The notes under the pieces were generated by a model. That model saw nothing but the letters and a program-made list of their open reading frames with translations. It ran no database searches and was not told the DNA's origin. The translations under genes were made by a program, and so were the position numbers. Below are positions 36,801-44,681 of a DNA stretch of 64,000 bases, one piece after another. Positions within the stretch are counted from its first letter, which is position 1, and every line of letters begins with the position of its first letter. Location: NCBI RefSeq assembly GCF_964340395.1, contig NC_135568.1:20909081-20973080 (forward strand). The letters run 5' to 3'. The DNA is from Glandiceps talaboti (lineage: Eukaryota > Hemichordata > Enteropneusta > Spengelidae).

Positions 36801-38659
36801 TTTTTAGATATGTACACCATTTCAATTTGACCCCTGATGGGTCACTAAAGATTGGTGAAATAAACAATTATTATTATTATTATTATTATTATTATTTTAC
36901 CTGCAAAAAGATGAGAAATTCCCATTCACACTACTAGCCTGGAATCCATGTGAATGGAGGTTTTGAATTTGCCTGGATTCTAAGCTACTTTCACACTACC
37001 GTACATGTAGTTGCCAACTTGGTAATCAGCTACTGGGAATTCTGTCTCAATATGCTCTCAGTCTGAAGTGATAGCATTAGTATACTATTTTCAACACCAA
37101 TACCTTCGACGAACAATTAACTGCTTACTCTTAGGCTTACCTGAATCGGAAAAACCACTGGCATCATTTGGCCTAATTGGTAATGGTCTTTTATGTTTCT
37201 CACAACTGAGTTGATGGTATGATTTGGATCTTGTTTTCTGTTGTTGTATTTCTTCATCAGGGATATCTGGCAATGATCTGTTCATCATCATAGACATATG
37301 TACTGTGTTCCTATCCTTACTGTTCTTTCCTTTATGGAACCATGAAAACCTATTTGTTGATTTCTGTTTTCTGGTTTTATCCAGTGGACTACTTGGAGAA
37401 GAGGATGTTGGAGACTGTGGAAGTGATTTGGAAGACCCCTTCAAGATGGATGATTCTAGAGGAAACATTATATGGCTTGGAGATCCATCCTCCAAAATTG
37501 ACGTATCGGGTGCAAACCGAGTTGGACTTGAGCTGGGTTCAGTCAAAGAAAAGGATCGAGAGAGGGGACTCCTAGGTGGGATGGGAGGAGGAATTCTTAG
37601 GTCAAAGTTCAAGGATAAAGGTCTTGGTGGACGTTTTGGTCTTGGTGGTACTTGTACTGTATCATGGTCGTTTTGGTTAGCATTGCCATTTATGTGTCTG
37701 ATGTCTGAAGTTGTTTTAGAATCTAGTAGTGTCTCTGTATTGTCATCACTTTGTAATTTCTGAGCTGTATTATCAATGTTTCGTAGCACCATACAAGGGT
37801 TATCTTCCATTTGATCTACATTAGTATTACAAACACTTGATGAAATCACTACATCCTGATCCTGTATAAACACATCGTCATCACCATCACCGTCAATGTT
37901 ATACATAGCAACATGGGCAATTTGTCCATTTTCTGCAATAAATTCTTCATTCAGTGGTTGGTGACTTTTATCTGTGGACATAATCTCACATATTTGGTGA
38001 TTGGTGTTAATATTACTAGGCAGTCCTGGCACCATTTGCACGAGTGGTTTAAGTGAATCTTTGCTAATATAATCCAATCTTTCCGTTTCACTGTCCACAG
38101 GTAGGTCATCGTTTTGTTCATCCTGTGCCAACATATAATTTCCTGTATTGCCTATAATCGTGGTTTCCTTAACATCTTCTGTTAGTTTGACCTTTTCTTC
38201 TGTAATTCGACAACTCTCGCCAAGACTTGGCTGAACAAAGGTGTTACTTTCTCTCGCTCCTGAACACTTAGGTCTTGCTCCTTGTTCGTGATATTTATCA
38301 GAGGTACTTCCATTTTCAAAATCTGGTAGCTCGTCGTACACATTCCTGTTACCAGCGCTATCGCTGCGTAAGGTACTTACTTTGTCGTTCTGGTTTCTCA
38401 AACCATTTATTGTTACTGTATGTCTGGAAGGGTCCCCTTCGTGACTTGAATCCCTGTAACATTTGTTATGCGAGGACATGTTCGGACAATCTGCACCGTT
38501 CTGTTTTTGTCTTGATTTGGTAAGCCTTCGCTTCACTTTCCCAAAGAAACCAGACCCTTCGGAATCTTCTTTCGTACCATTTGTCATTTTATGAGAAGAC
38601 GGCATCCCTGTTTCCACACCACTCTGTTTGACAATGAAACAAGTCCCTACGATTGTCAA
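11143..38659 (-). CDS. SOCS7: SOCS6/SOCS7-family suppressor of cytokine signalling (whole gene, 4 coding exons)
   Basis: Adaptor protein: the SH2 domain binds phosphotyrosine on receptors or adaptors, and the SOCS box recruits elongin B/C and cullin-5 to ubiquitinate the target. Coding exons are 38659-37141, 31636-31557, 12265-12097 and 11495-11143. All introns have GT...AG ends, and the exon lengths (1519+80+169+353) sum to 707 codons including stop, giving 706 residues. Long introns of 5.5, 19.3 and 0.6 kb hold most of the transposons here. Protein order: basic N-terminus (KVKRRLTKSRQK), long disordered acidic region, proline-rich SH3-type motifs (PPRPKRPPRPL, PPPIPPRSPL), SH2 with FLVRDSS, SOCS box. 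The C-terminal half reads closer to SOCS7 (CGWYWGPMNW, HSKNGKFLYFLR, RIDHIQTLPLP) than SOCS6, but a single pre-duplication SOCS6/7 gene is possible. Start at M1 (38659) or M19 (38605) is undecided. Confidence 0.93.
11496..12096 (-). other. SOCS intron 3 with short direct repeats
   Basis: Intron of 601 bp. Between about 11870 and 12005 there are repeated ~30-bp phrases of the type TGTGTCAATTTTCATGGAAACATTAAACAG (copies as CACTTTTACGGAAACATTAAACATG, CACTTTTAGGGAAACATTGAATAG and so on), i.e. a small diverged tandem repeat. Otherwise nothing is recognised. Confidence 0.6.
12097..12265 (-). CDS. SOCS7: SOCS gene exon 3: SH2 core
   Basis: The exon is 169 bp: acceptor CTGTAG before 12265 and donor CACAAG|GTAACG after 12097. 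It encodes CGWYWGPMNWDDAEAKL, then GAFLVRDSS, with the arginine that contacts the phosphate, then YILSLSFRSQG and HTRIEHSQ. It starts in phase 0 and ends in phase 1, matching both neighbours. An extra partial copy of its middle part (GTCTGTCAGCTTAGCTTCA, CCCAACTCAT) occurs just upstream at 12288-12325, looking like a small diverged duplication. Confidence 0.95.
12500..13640 (+). mobile_element. DIRS-like tyrosine-recombinase retrotransposon fragment
   Basis: Frame 12523-12891 contains DDWYINHSIF, then WGPHTIDRFAHSYNAQ, FNSLYW, AMDAFTQYWGNDNNW. This is the signature of the RNase H-like region that follows the reverse transcriptase in DIRS-type elements. Further on, FASCVHDWVELP...KIPFLEGK fits the stretch before the recombinase, and around 13490-13590 KAVSTTKG and, one frame over, NANAFQRW look like the start of the tyrosine recombinase. 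A 41-bp tandem duplication at 12961-13001/13002-13042 shifts the frame. The reverse transcriptase proper and most of the recombinase are absent. It lies in SOCS intron 2, antisense to the gene. Confidence 0.65.
13641..13951. other. No gene seen
   Basis: A short gap in SOCS intron 2 between the DIRS-like fragment and Rep-D. A 72-codon frame at 13585-13803 shows no recognised domain and contains text common in non-coding animal DNA (AGCGCCCTCTAGTG). Confidence 0.5.
13952..14355 (+). repeat. Rep-D copy 1
   Basis: About 400 bp, shared with 15365-15479 plus 16777-17023. It starts ATGAAAGTCAGTTGTCAAAA and ends AGATTATTACACTTGA. Copy 1 has about 60 bp near 14105-14165 that copy 2 lacks. The second copy is split by a hAT-like insertion, so copy 1 shows the pre-insertion arrangement. 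Confidence 0.8.
14356..14612 (-). repeat. Rep-B units, reversed
   Basis: One to two diverged ~150-bp units in the orientation opposite to the arrays at 53.3-54.6 kb. They share CCATATCGGATTGTATCACG, CATGTATGTCATAGAACACTG and GAGATCTGTTCAAGCATGTC. The palindromic pair GCCAGGCAGCCATAT is present. Confidence 0.75.
14621..15050 (+). mobile_element. Rep-A copy 2, left part
   Basis: Begins ACTGCCAATGGCATTGTAGC and continues through four 114-bp modules, each with GGCTGTTGCTATGGG. It breaks off at ACTCAATT (15043-15050). The same Rep-A text resumes at 21032 (AATTGTCTATTAATCC), so this copy was split by the LINE between them. Confidence 0.85.
15365..17023 (+). repeat. Rep-D copy 2, split by a hAT-like element
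   Basis: 15365-15479 matches the left third of Rep-D copy 1 (GTTAGTTGTCAAAAATGTTG, TTCGTGATCCCCTACATAC). After the insertion, 16783-17023 matches the rest (GGATATGGCATGTGC, TAGAGGTCAATGTATAGGTC, AGATTATTACACTTGA). The match on both sides of 15480-16776 proves that this stretch is an insertion. Confidence 0.85.
15480..16776. mobile_element. hAT-like non-autonomous element, 1297 bp
   Basis: Perfect 16-bp inverted ends: CAGTGTTTTCTCCAGG at 15480-15495 and its reverse complement at 16761-16776. They are flanked by a 6-bp direct duplication TACATG (15474-15479 and 16777-16782). The interior has a G-run near 15562, AT-rich sequence and a GC-richer right end (GAGCGCGATCTCGCACGC), with no transposase. 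CAG-starting ends with a 6-bp duplication fit some hAT groups, but the superfamily is an inference. Confidence 0.85.
17459..17574. repeat. 116-bp foldback hairpin element
   Basis: Left arm AGTATAAAGTTGGCGTCAGA... (17459 on) and right arm ...TCTGACGCCAACTTTATACT (to 17574) are inverted copies of about 36 nt with a few mismatches. Between them is a ~45-nt loop (CATCTGATGCTCAATATAAC). The arms contain alternating GATTC blocks. It looks like a miniature inverted-repeat element; no clear target duplication was found. Confidence 0.7.
17604..17752 (+). repeat. Rep-C copy 1 with (CA)n
   Basis: AAACCTAATCAGTTCTGGCC, ACAGAACATGTCTA and GTGATACAGACACAC, ending in about 16 CA units. The same order occurs in reverse at 45.36-45.56 kb. 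It is non-coding and lies inside the LINE copy. Confidence 0.7.
17866..19108 (+). pseudogene. LINE reverse transcriptase (main part)
   Basis: The frames from 17866 (NWDVETVISKLDVRKATGWD) and 18035-18703 give reverse transcriptase blocks: GIALSWFRSYLQSR, CGVPQGSILGPVLFLIY, the YADD catalytic box, NANKLTINCNKTEYM and FIGVCLDSNLTW. A stop at 18701-18703 and another near 18928 interrupt the thumb and C-terminal region (LEIWGSTYK, IQKKIVRIITF, FAGAKIWNSLPHDIRSI). Around 17965-18060 the conserved block containing the first catalytic Asp has been lost and replaced by about 85 bp. It is not functional. Confidence 0.85.
19111..20727. mobile_element. piggyBac-like non-autonomous element, 1617 bp
   Basis: The ends are perfect 13-bp inverted repeats, CCCTTTCACCACC and GGTGGTGAAAGGG, flanked on both sides by TTAA (19107-19110, 20728-20731). 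This is the hallmark of the piggyBac superfamily, whose ends begin CCC or CCY. Removing the element restores the LINE C-terminal reading frame (...FKKKF|KQFLLDESCVL, stop at 20764). Near the left end the perfect 18-bp palindrome TTCCCTCAATTGAGGGAA occurs twice, at 19126-19143 and 19164-19181. Two internal ~160-bp segments (near 19340-19510 and 19790-19950, both with GTGCGTTTTTC and AATTTCAACAT) are diverged direct repeats. No transposase. Confidence 0.92.
20732..21031 (+). pseudogene. LINE C-terminus and 3' UTR, right of the piggyBac-like insertion
   Basis: K-Q-F-L-L-D-E-S-C-V-L then TAA at 20762-20764, continuing the reverse transcriptase protein across the insertion. About 250 bp of 3' UTR follows, with GGAAATAAAG and (TTA)n to 21031. 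Confidence 0.8.
21032..21890 (+). mobile_element. Rep-A copy 2, right part
   Basis: Resumes at AATTGTCTATTAATCC. Then come one 114-bp module, the conserved right block (CTAATTTGCATATCACTCAT, ATTTCAGCCCAATCTGCTCA, TTAAGAATGTTCCCACC, TTGAACAATTTCCCAACTAG), a (CA)n(GACA)n run at 21757-21842, and the terminal hairpin AGCACTACTGAAC-CTCA-GTTCAGTTGTGCT. It ends at 21890. Confidence 0.85.
22300..22600 (-). pseudogene. LINE endonuclease C-terminal fragment
   Basis: On the minus strand the frame 22582-22304 contains QVVKTATTL...TLIDHIYV. This resembles the end of APE-type LINE endonucleases, where a (T)LIDHI block precedes the final SDH. SDH itself is not seen. A related ~125-bp piece occurs at 25510-25640 in direct orientation. 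Fragment only. Confidence 0.55.
22632..25434. mobile_element. hAT-like element of 2.8 kb containing a whole Rep-A copy
   Basis: Left end CAGGGTTCTCCA (22632-22643) and right end TGGAGAACACTG (25423-25434) are inverted with one mismatch. Flanks are CATACT (22626-22631) and CATACA (25435-25440), a 6-bp duplication with one change. This matches the pattern of the elements at 15480-16776 and 53698-54091. No transposase is recognised. Between the ends lies Rep-A copy 3 and about 600 bp of unique sequence. The pairing of these two ends is an inference because no empty site is available. Confidence 0.5.
22991..24760 (+). mobile_element. Rep-A copy 3, most complete copy
   Basis: Runs from ACCGCCAATGGCGTTGTAGC to CAGTTCAGTTGTGCTAA. 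It has about nine 114-bp modules with GGCTGTTGCTATGGGCGTGG, and the first ~284 bp are tandemly duplicated (starts at 23011 and 23295). The right block, (CA)n(GACA)n at 24672-24712 and the terminal hairpin are intact. It is the best reference copy for the family here. Non-coding. Confidence 0.88.
25435..26170. other. No gene; contains a ~130-bp direct duplicate of 22465-22590
   Basis: 25510-25640 repeats CACAATTTTGGAGGCGATGTAG and the following text of 22465-22590 in the same orientation. The two copies flank the 2.8-kb element. The rest is unique intronic sequence of the SOCS gene with no supported coding frame. Confidence 0.55.
26171..26760 (+). mobile_element. Rep-A left end joined to Rep-B units (copy 4)
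   Basis: The Rep-A start (AGCACCAATGGCATTGCAGC, CAACTGTACAGTTTTTAAAA) and one 114-bp module are followed directly from about 26400 by two ~150-bp Rep-B units (AACTTGATACAAGGACAACA, ATCCAATATGGCCACCAGGC). This shows Rep-B sitting where the repeated modules of Rep-A normally are. Confidence 0.75.
26761..28844. other. No gene seen (SOCS intron 2)
   Basis: Holds a poly-T run near 27310, a G-run near 27352 and otherwise unique sequence. About 27980-28800 is less AT-rich and has several CG-containing words, but I find no exon with splice sites or a known domain. An enhancer cannot be judged from one sequence. Confidence 0.5.
28845..30040 (+). mobile_element. Rep-B array with Rep-A right end (copy 7)
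   Basis: Four ~150-bp Rep-B units (28845-29460; ACACTATGGCATACATATGC, ATCCAATATGGC, GCCATTTTGTTACTAATTTT) run straight into the Rep-A right block (29480 on: CACATTTTTACGCCTAATTT, AAGAATGTTCCCACC). A CA run at 29934-29957 and an altered terminal hairpin follow. Together with copy 4 this supports Rep-B as an alternative internal module of the same family. Confidence 0.75.
30440..30697 (+). mobile_element. Rep-A right-end fragment (copy 8)
   Basis: Begins TTTGCATATCGCTGATGGGA and includes ATTTCAGCCCAATATGCTAA, a short CA-rich run and the ending CAGTTCAGTTGTGCTAA. The left part is missing. Confidence 0.75.
30698..31502. other. No gene seen (SOCS intron 2)
   Basis: AT-rich unique sequence next to SOCS exon 2. 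No repeat or coding signal recognised. Confidence 0.5.
31557..31636 (-). CDS. SOCS7: SOCS gene exon 2: linker into the SH2 domain
   Basis: The exon is 80 bp: acceptor TTATCAG before 31636 and donor GAG|GTATGT after 31557. It starts by completing the glycine codon split at exon 1 and encodes PRSPRSPTESDFDPSKF then TSSLRKLSE. The latter is the short helix that precedes CGWYWGP in SOCS6/7 proteins. It ends in phase 0, as exon 3 requires. Confidence 0.93.
31978..32331 (+). mobile_element. Rep-A left part (copy 5)
   Basis: AGTGCCAATGGTGTTGTTGC, then two 114-bp modules (GGCTGTTGCTATGGG) and a jump to AAGAATGTTCCCAT from the right block, where Rep-E begins. It is internally deleted. Confidence 0.75.
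32332..32407. repeat. Rep-E copy 1 (76 bp, identical to 44606-44681)
   Basis: TGAAAACTCTCGAAGTAAAT ... GTTTGCAGACGCTTTTTTA. All 76 bases match the copy 12.3 kb away, which is unusual against the diverged repeats around it. Confidence 0.85.
32408..34439. other. No gene seen (SOCS intron 1)
   Basis: 32960-33045 shares AAAAACTAGGTGGGG...AACTGGAACCA with 30298-30370 (a small diverged repeat). 33140-34110 is rich in ACATGTA words. No exon recognised. Confidence 0.5.
34440..35830 (+). mobile_element. LINE copy with reverse transcriptase, 5'-truncated
   Basis: Coding blocks in three frames: 34468-34679 (AENYRPISLT, HGFRQHRSCETQL), 34666-35214 (VLVMDFSKAFDRV, SGVPQGSLLGP, LFADD, KYLGC) and 35207-35761 (NKTLGFLRRN, VEYATTVWDPY, QRRAARYV, WNNLPPDIV). 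The breaks near 34670 and 35210 are single shifts, so the copy is young but dead. It lacks the endonuclease. The 3' tail is (TTTA)n at about 35778-35830. The AFDRV/VPQGS/FADD style fits the CR1/Jockey group. It lies in SOCS intron 1, antisense to the gene. Confidence 0.9.
35900..36898 (+). mobile_element. Second LINE remnant (C-terminal reverse transcriptase and tail)
   Basis: From about 35919 the frame gives the thumb and C-terminal region only: CKEMRLCFSKSNVNLPP, GLTVASNLKWDSHVDEI, LVLSCIEFSS, a stop near 36260, then ESIQKRAVRIIHPF and LEASRLQICKKFAKSI to the stop at 36576-36578. The 3' UTR has the small hairpin TGACCCCTGATGGGTCA near 36827 and an (ATT)n tail at 36868-36898. It differs in sequence from the LINE just upstream. 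Confidence 0.85.
37141..38659 (-). CDS. SOCS7: SOCS gene exon 1: start codon and N-terminal region
   Basis: A single large exon of 1519 coding bases, ending at the donor GATTCAG|GTAAGC (37141/37140) in phase 1. Beyond the junction the frame continues into intron and stops. It begins MTIVGTCFIVKQSG; a second ATG at 38605 gives MPSSHKMTNG. The basic block KVKRRLTKSRQK resembles the KRRL segment near the N-terminus of SOCS6. The middle is acidic and Ser/Asp/Asn-rich with no fold. The end has class-II-like proline motifs (PPRPKRPPRPL, PPPIPPRSPL) and KGKNSKDR, consistent with SH3 and partner binding as known for SOCS7. Confidence 0.92.
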
Positions 38660-39149
38660 TGGCCGGATTGCTTATTGATCAAGGCACAGACCACGTACAC
38701 ATTTCACGCTTCAAGAACTACGCCTGAACAGCTACAGGCACAGCACTGTAGACAAATTACATGTACAACCAGGTAGTATGTCAAAGTTTTCAGTAACTTG
38801 TGGCGTTTTTAAACTACAAATTTCCTCCACGATTTATCCCATTTCTATACCACAAACTTACAAGTAACTTTGCCATATGTCTAATATCAAAAACAGTTAA
38901 ATCTACACGCAAGACTTGGCAAAACAAACAGAATGACTCGTATTTCTGTCCCCCATCACACTAAACGAACCGCCTGCACGACGACGACCTCCAGCTCTTG
39001 CTTCCTTGATTGAAGTCTCGCAGGTAATCTCGCGTGATTTCATTGCAAAATATTCAACATGGCGGCCCACATAGAGTTCGGTCCAGGAAGATTATTTTAG
39101 TGACCACAGCACTTGTGCTTCCCTCCTTTGGTACGCCCCAGTCACAACA
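38660..39149. promoter_or_regulatory. Putative bidirectional promoter between the SOCS and NBEAL-like genes
   Basis: 490 bp separate the two start codons. The plus side has TATTCAACATGGCGGC (39051-39066), a close match to the YY1 consensus AAnATGGCnGCC that often sits over start sites. CGCGTGATTT and TCTCGCAGG lie just before it. The ATG inside the YY1-like site opens a 13-codon upstream frame (39059-39100) ahead of the NBEAL-like start. No TATA box is obvious. Promoter activity is inferred from position and motif only. Confidence 0.55.
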
Positions 39150-39200
39150 ATGGCATCTGATGAGCAGCTTTACCAACTATGGCTACTTTATTCCACAAAG
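39150..39200 (+). CDS. NBEAL-like (neurobeachin-like BEACH protein) exon 1
   Basis: ATG at 39150 is followed by 17 codons, MASDEQLYQLWLLYSTK, and the donor AAG|GTTAGT. Joined in phase 0 to the exon at 48125 it continues HDVQYWKLYVKQFI. The pattern M-A-S-x-E-x-L-x-x-L-W-x-L-Y-x-x-K followed by D-x-x-Y-x-K-L matches the N-terminus of vertebrate NBEAL1/NBEAL2 as I recall it, with no gap across the junction. These are very large cytosolic scaffold proteins with BEACH and WD40 domains at the far C-terminus, acting in vesicle and granule traffic. Those domains lie outside this window. Paralogue assignment is open. Confidence 0.72.
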
Positions 39201-40274
<1,074 letters not shown>

Positions 40275-40286
40275 CTAAGAAACTTA

Positions 40287-43200
40287 ACTGTACATTGTAT
40301 GACTAAGGTAACATCAATTACTAGTACATGGTATGACTAAGGCTAACATATCATTTATTAGTACTGTACATTGTATGACTATGGTAACATCAATTACTAG
40401 TACATTACATTGTATGACAAAGGTAATATCATTATTAGTAGTAAATTTATATGACTAAGGTAACATATCAATTACTAGTACATTGTATGACTAAGGTAAC
40501 ATATCAATTACTAGTATTGTATGACTAAGGTAACATATCAGTTATTAGTACACTGCATGACTAAGGTAACATATCAATTATTAGTACATTGTATGACTAA
40601 GGTAACATATCATTATTAGTACACTGCTATGACTAAGGTAACATCATTATTAGTACATTGTATGACTAAGGTAACATATCATTTATTAGTACACTGCATG
40701 ACTAAGGTAACATATCATTTATTAGTACATTGTATGACTAAGGTAACATATCAATTACTAGTACAATGTATGACTAAGGTAACATATCAATTATTAGTAC
40801 ATTGTTGACTAAGGTAACATATCAATTATTAGTACATCTATGACTAAGGTAACATATCAATTACTAGTACATTGTATGACTAAGGTAACATATCAATTAC
40901 TAGTACATTGTATGACTAAGGTAACATCATTTATTAGTACATTGTATGACTAAGGTAACATATCATTTATTAGTACATTGTATGACTAAGGTAACATATC
41001 AATTACTATTACATTGTATGACTAAGGTAACATATCATTTATTAGTACATTGTATGACTAAGGGTAACATATCAATGACTAGTGCACTCTATGACTAAGG
41101 TAACATATCAATTACTAGTGCATTGTATGACTAAGGTAACATATCAATTATTAGTACACTCTATGACTAAGGTAACATATCAATTATTAGTACATTGTAT
41201 GACTAAGGTAACATATCATTTATTAGTACATTGTATGACTAAGGTAACATATCAATTACTAGTGCACCCTATGACTAAGGTAACATATCAATTATTAGTA
41301 CACTCTATGACTAAGGTAACATATCAATTACTAGTGCACTCTATGACTAAGGTAACATATCAATTACTAGTGCATTGTATGACTAAGGTAACATATCAAT
41401 TACTAGTGCATTGTATGACTAAGGTAACATATCAATTACTAGTGCATTGTATGACTAAGGTAACATATCATTTATTAGTACATTGTATGACTAAGGTAAC
41501 ATATCAATTACTAGTGCACCCTATGACTAAGGTAACATATCAATTATTAGTGCACCCTATGACTAAGGTAACATATCAATTACTAGTGCACTCTATGACT
41601 AAGGTAACATATCAATTACTAGTGCATTGTATGACTAAGGTAACATATCAATTATTAGTACACTCTATGACTAAGGTAACATATCAATTATTAGTACATT
41701 GTATGACTAAGGTAACATATCATTTATTAGTACATTGTATGACTAAGGTAACATATCAATTACTAGTACACTGCATGACTAAGGTAACATATCAATTATT
41801 AGTACATTGTATGACTAAGGTAACATATCAATTACTAGTACATAGTATGACTAAGGTAACATATCATTTATTAGTACATTGTATGACTAAGGTGACATCA
41901 ATTACTAGTACACTGTATGACTAAGGTAACATATCAATTATTAGTACATTGTATGACTAAGGTAACATATCATTTATTAGTACATTATATGACTAAGGTA
42001 ACATATCAATTATTAGTATACTCTATGACTAAAGTAACATATCAATTATTAGTACACTCTATGCCTAAGGTAACATATCAATTATTGGTATACTCTATGC
42101 CTAAGGTAACATATCAATTACTAATACATTGTATGACTAAGGTAACATATCAATTACTAGTACACTCCATGACTAAGGTAACATATCAATTATTAGTACA
42201 CTCTATGCCTAAGGTAACATATCAATTACTAGTACATTGTATGACTAAGGTAACATATCAATTATTAGTACACTCTATGCCTAAGGTAACATATCAATTA
42301 TTAGTACATTGTATGACTAAGGTAACATATCAATTACTAGTACATTGTATGACTAAGGTAACATATCAATTATTAGTATATTATATGACTAAGGTAACAT
42401 ATCAATTACTAGTACACTCCATGACTAAGGTAACATATCAATTATTAGTACATTGTATGACTAAGGTAACATATCAATTATTAGTATATTATATGACTAA
42501 GGTAACATATCAATTACTAGTACACTCCATGACTAAGGTAACATATCAATTATTAGTATATTATATGACTAAGGTAACATATCAATTACTAGTACACTCC
42601 ATGACTAAGGTAACATATCAATTATTAGTACATTGTATGACTAAGGTAACATATCAATTATTAGTATATTATATGACTAAGGTAACATATCAATTACTAG
42701 TACACTCCATGACTAAGGTAACATATCAATTATTAGTATATTATATGACTAAGGTAACATATCAATTACTAGTACACTCCATGACTAAGGTAACATATCA
42801 ATTATTAGTACATTGTATGACTAAGGTAACATATCATTTATTAGTACATTGTATGACTAAGGTAACATATCAATTACTAGTACACTGCATGACTAAGGTA
42901 ACATATCAATTATTAGTATATTGTATGACTAAGGTAACATATCAATTATTAGTACATTGTATGACTAAGGTAACATATCAATTACTAGTACACTGCATGA
43001 CTAAGGTAACATATCAATTATTAGTACACTCCATGACTAAGGTAACATATCAATTACTAGTACACTGCATGACTAAGGTAACATATCAATTATTAGTACA
43101 CTCTATGCCTAAGGTAACATATCAATTATTAGTACACTCTATGCCTAAGGTAACATATCAATTATTAGTACATTGTATGACTAAGGTAACATATCAATTA

Positions 43201-44502
43201 CTAGTACACTCCATGACTAAGGTAACATATCAATTATTAGTATATTATATGACTAAGGTAACATATCAATTACTAGTACACTCCATGACTAAGGTAACAT
43301 ATCAATTATTAGTACACTCTATGCCTAAGGTAACATATCAATTACTAGTACATTGTATGACTAAGGTAACATATCAATTATTAGTACACTCTATGCCTAA
43401 GGTAACATATCAATTATTAGTACATTGTATGACTAAGGTAACATATCAATTATTAGTACACTCTATGCCTAAGGTAACATATCAATTATTAGTACATTGT
43501 ATGACTAAGGTAACATATCAATTATTAGTATAGTCTATGCCTAAGGTAACATATCAATTACTAGTGCATTGTATGACTAAGGTAACATATCAATTACTAG
43601 TACATTGTATGACTAACGTAACATATCAATTATTAGTACATTGTATGACTAAGGTAACATATCAATTATTAGTATATTATATGATTAAGGTAACATATCA
43701 ATTATTAGTATATTGTATGACTAAGGTAACATATCAATTATTAGTATATTATATGATTAAGGTAACATATCAATTATTAGTATATTGTATGACTAAGGTA
43801 ACATATTAATTATTAGTATATTATATGATTAAGGTAACATATCAATTATTAGTACATTGTATGACTAAGGTAACATATCAATTACTAGTACATTGTATGA
43901 CTAAGGTAACATATCAATTATTAGTATATTGTATGACTAAGGTAACTTATCAATTATTAGTATATTATATGATTAACGTAACATATCAATTATTAGTACA
44001 TTGTATGACTAAGGTAACATATCAATTATTAGTACATTGTATGACTAAGGTAACATATCAATTACTATTACATTGTATGACTAAGGTAACATATCAATTA
44101 TTAGTACATTGTATGGCTAAGGTAACTTATCAATTATTAGTATACATGTATTGTATGCCTAAGGTAACATATCAATTAGTACACTGTATGACTAAGGTAA
44201 CATATCAATTACTAGTACATTGTATGACTAAGGTAACATATCAATTATTAGTACACTCTATGCCTAAGGTAACATATCAATTACTAGTGCATTGTATGAC
44301 TAAGGTAACATATCAATTAGTACCGTACACTGTATGACTAAGGTAACATATCAATTACTAGTGCATTCATATCAATTATTAGTACACTGTATGCCTAAGG
44401 TAACATAACAATTACTAGTATATTGTATGACTAAAGTACATGTAACATATCAATTATTAGTACATTGTATGACTAAGTTAACATATCAATTATTAGTATA
44501 CT
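40287..44502 (+). repeat. 36-bp minisatellite, about 117 copies
   Basis: The unit can be written as ATGACTAAGGTAACATATCA followed by ATTACTAGTACATTGT. The first ~800 bp have units of 33-37 bp and broken phase; from 41082 to about 44330 nearly all units are exactly 36 bp. One frame therefore stays open for up to 538 codons as a 12-residue repeat (MTKVTYQLLVHC). Variants cluster at ATTAG/ACTAG, GCATTGT/ACACTCT/TATTATAT and GAC/GCC/GAT. A 180-bp (5-unit) higher-order period is visible at 42361-42780. It lies in NBEAL-like intron 1; a genuine protein is unlikely, since there are no flanking exon signals and no non-repeat sequence. Confidence 0.96.
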
Positions 44503-44605
44503 GCTGTTTTATTCACCTAGTGACTATGCTCGTCATAGCCTTAGTGCTAACGAGTACTCCTTATAATGCACAAAATCCTGTGGTTTAGGTTGGACCGGAA
44601 ATACC

Positions 44606-44681
44606 TGAAAACTCTCGAAGTAAATCCGAAGGGAACTGACTGAAAAAAGGTCATTTTAAGGTGTTTGCAGACGCTTTTTTA
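44606..44681. repeat. Rep-E copy 2
   Basis: Identical over 76 bp to 32332-32407. The flanks differ completely on both sides. Confidence 0.85.

Noticed and set aside
37224-37763. 179-codon plus-strand frame
   Set aside because: Antisense shadow of SOCS exon 1, whose minus-strand frame is longer and continues through proven splice junctions.
41082-44337. A repetitive 12-residue-repeat protein gene
   Set aside because: The frame exists only because the unit is 36 bp; there is no non-repeat sequence, promoter or exon boundary. Kept as a repeat and noted as a low-interest finding.
40287-44502. CRISPR array (regular 36-bp periodicity)
   Set aside because: Units are contiguous with no unique spacers, and the DNA is clearly animal nuclear sequence.
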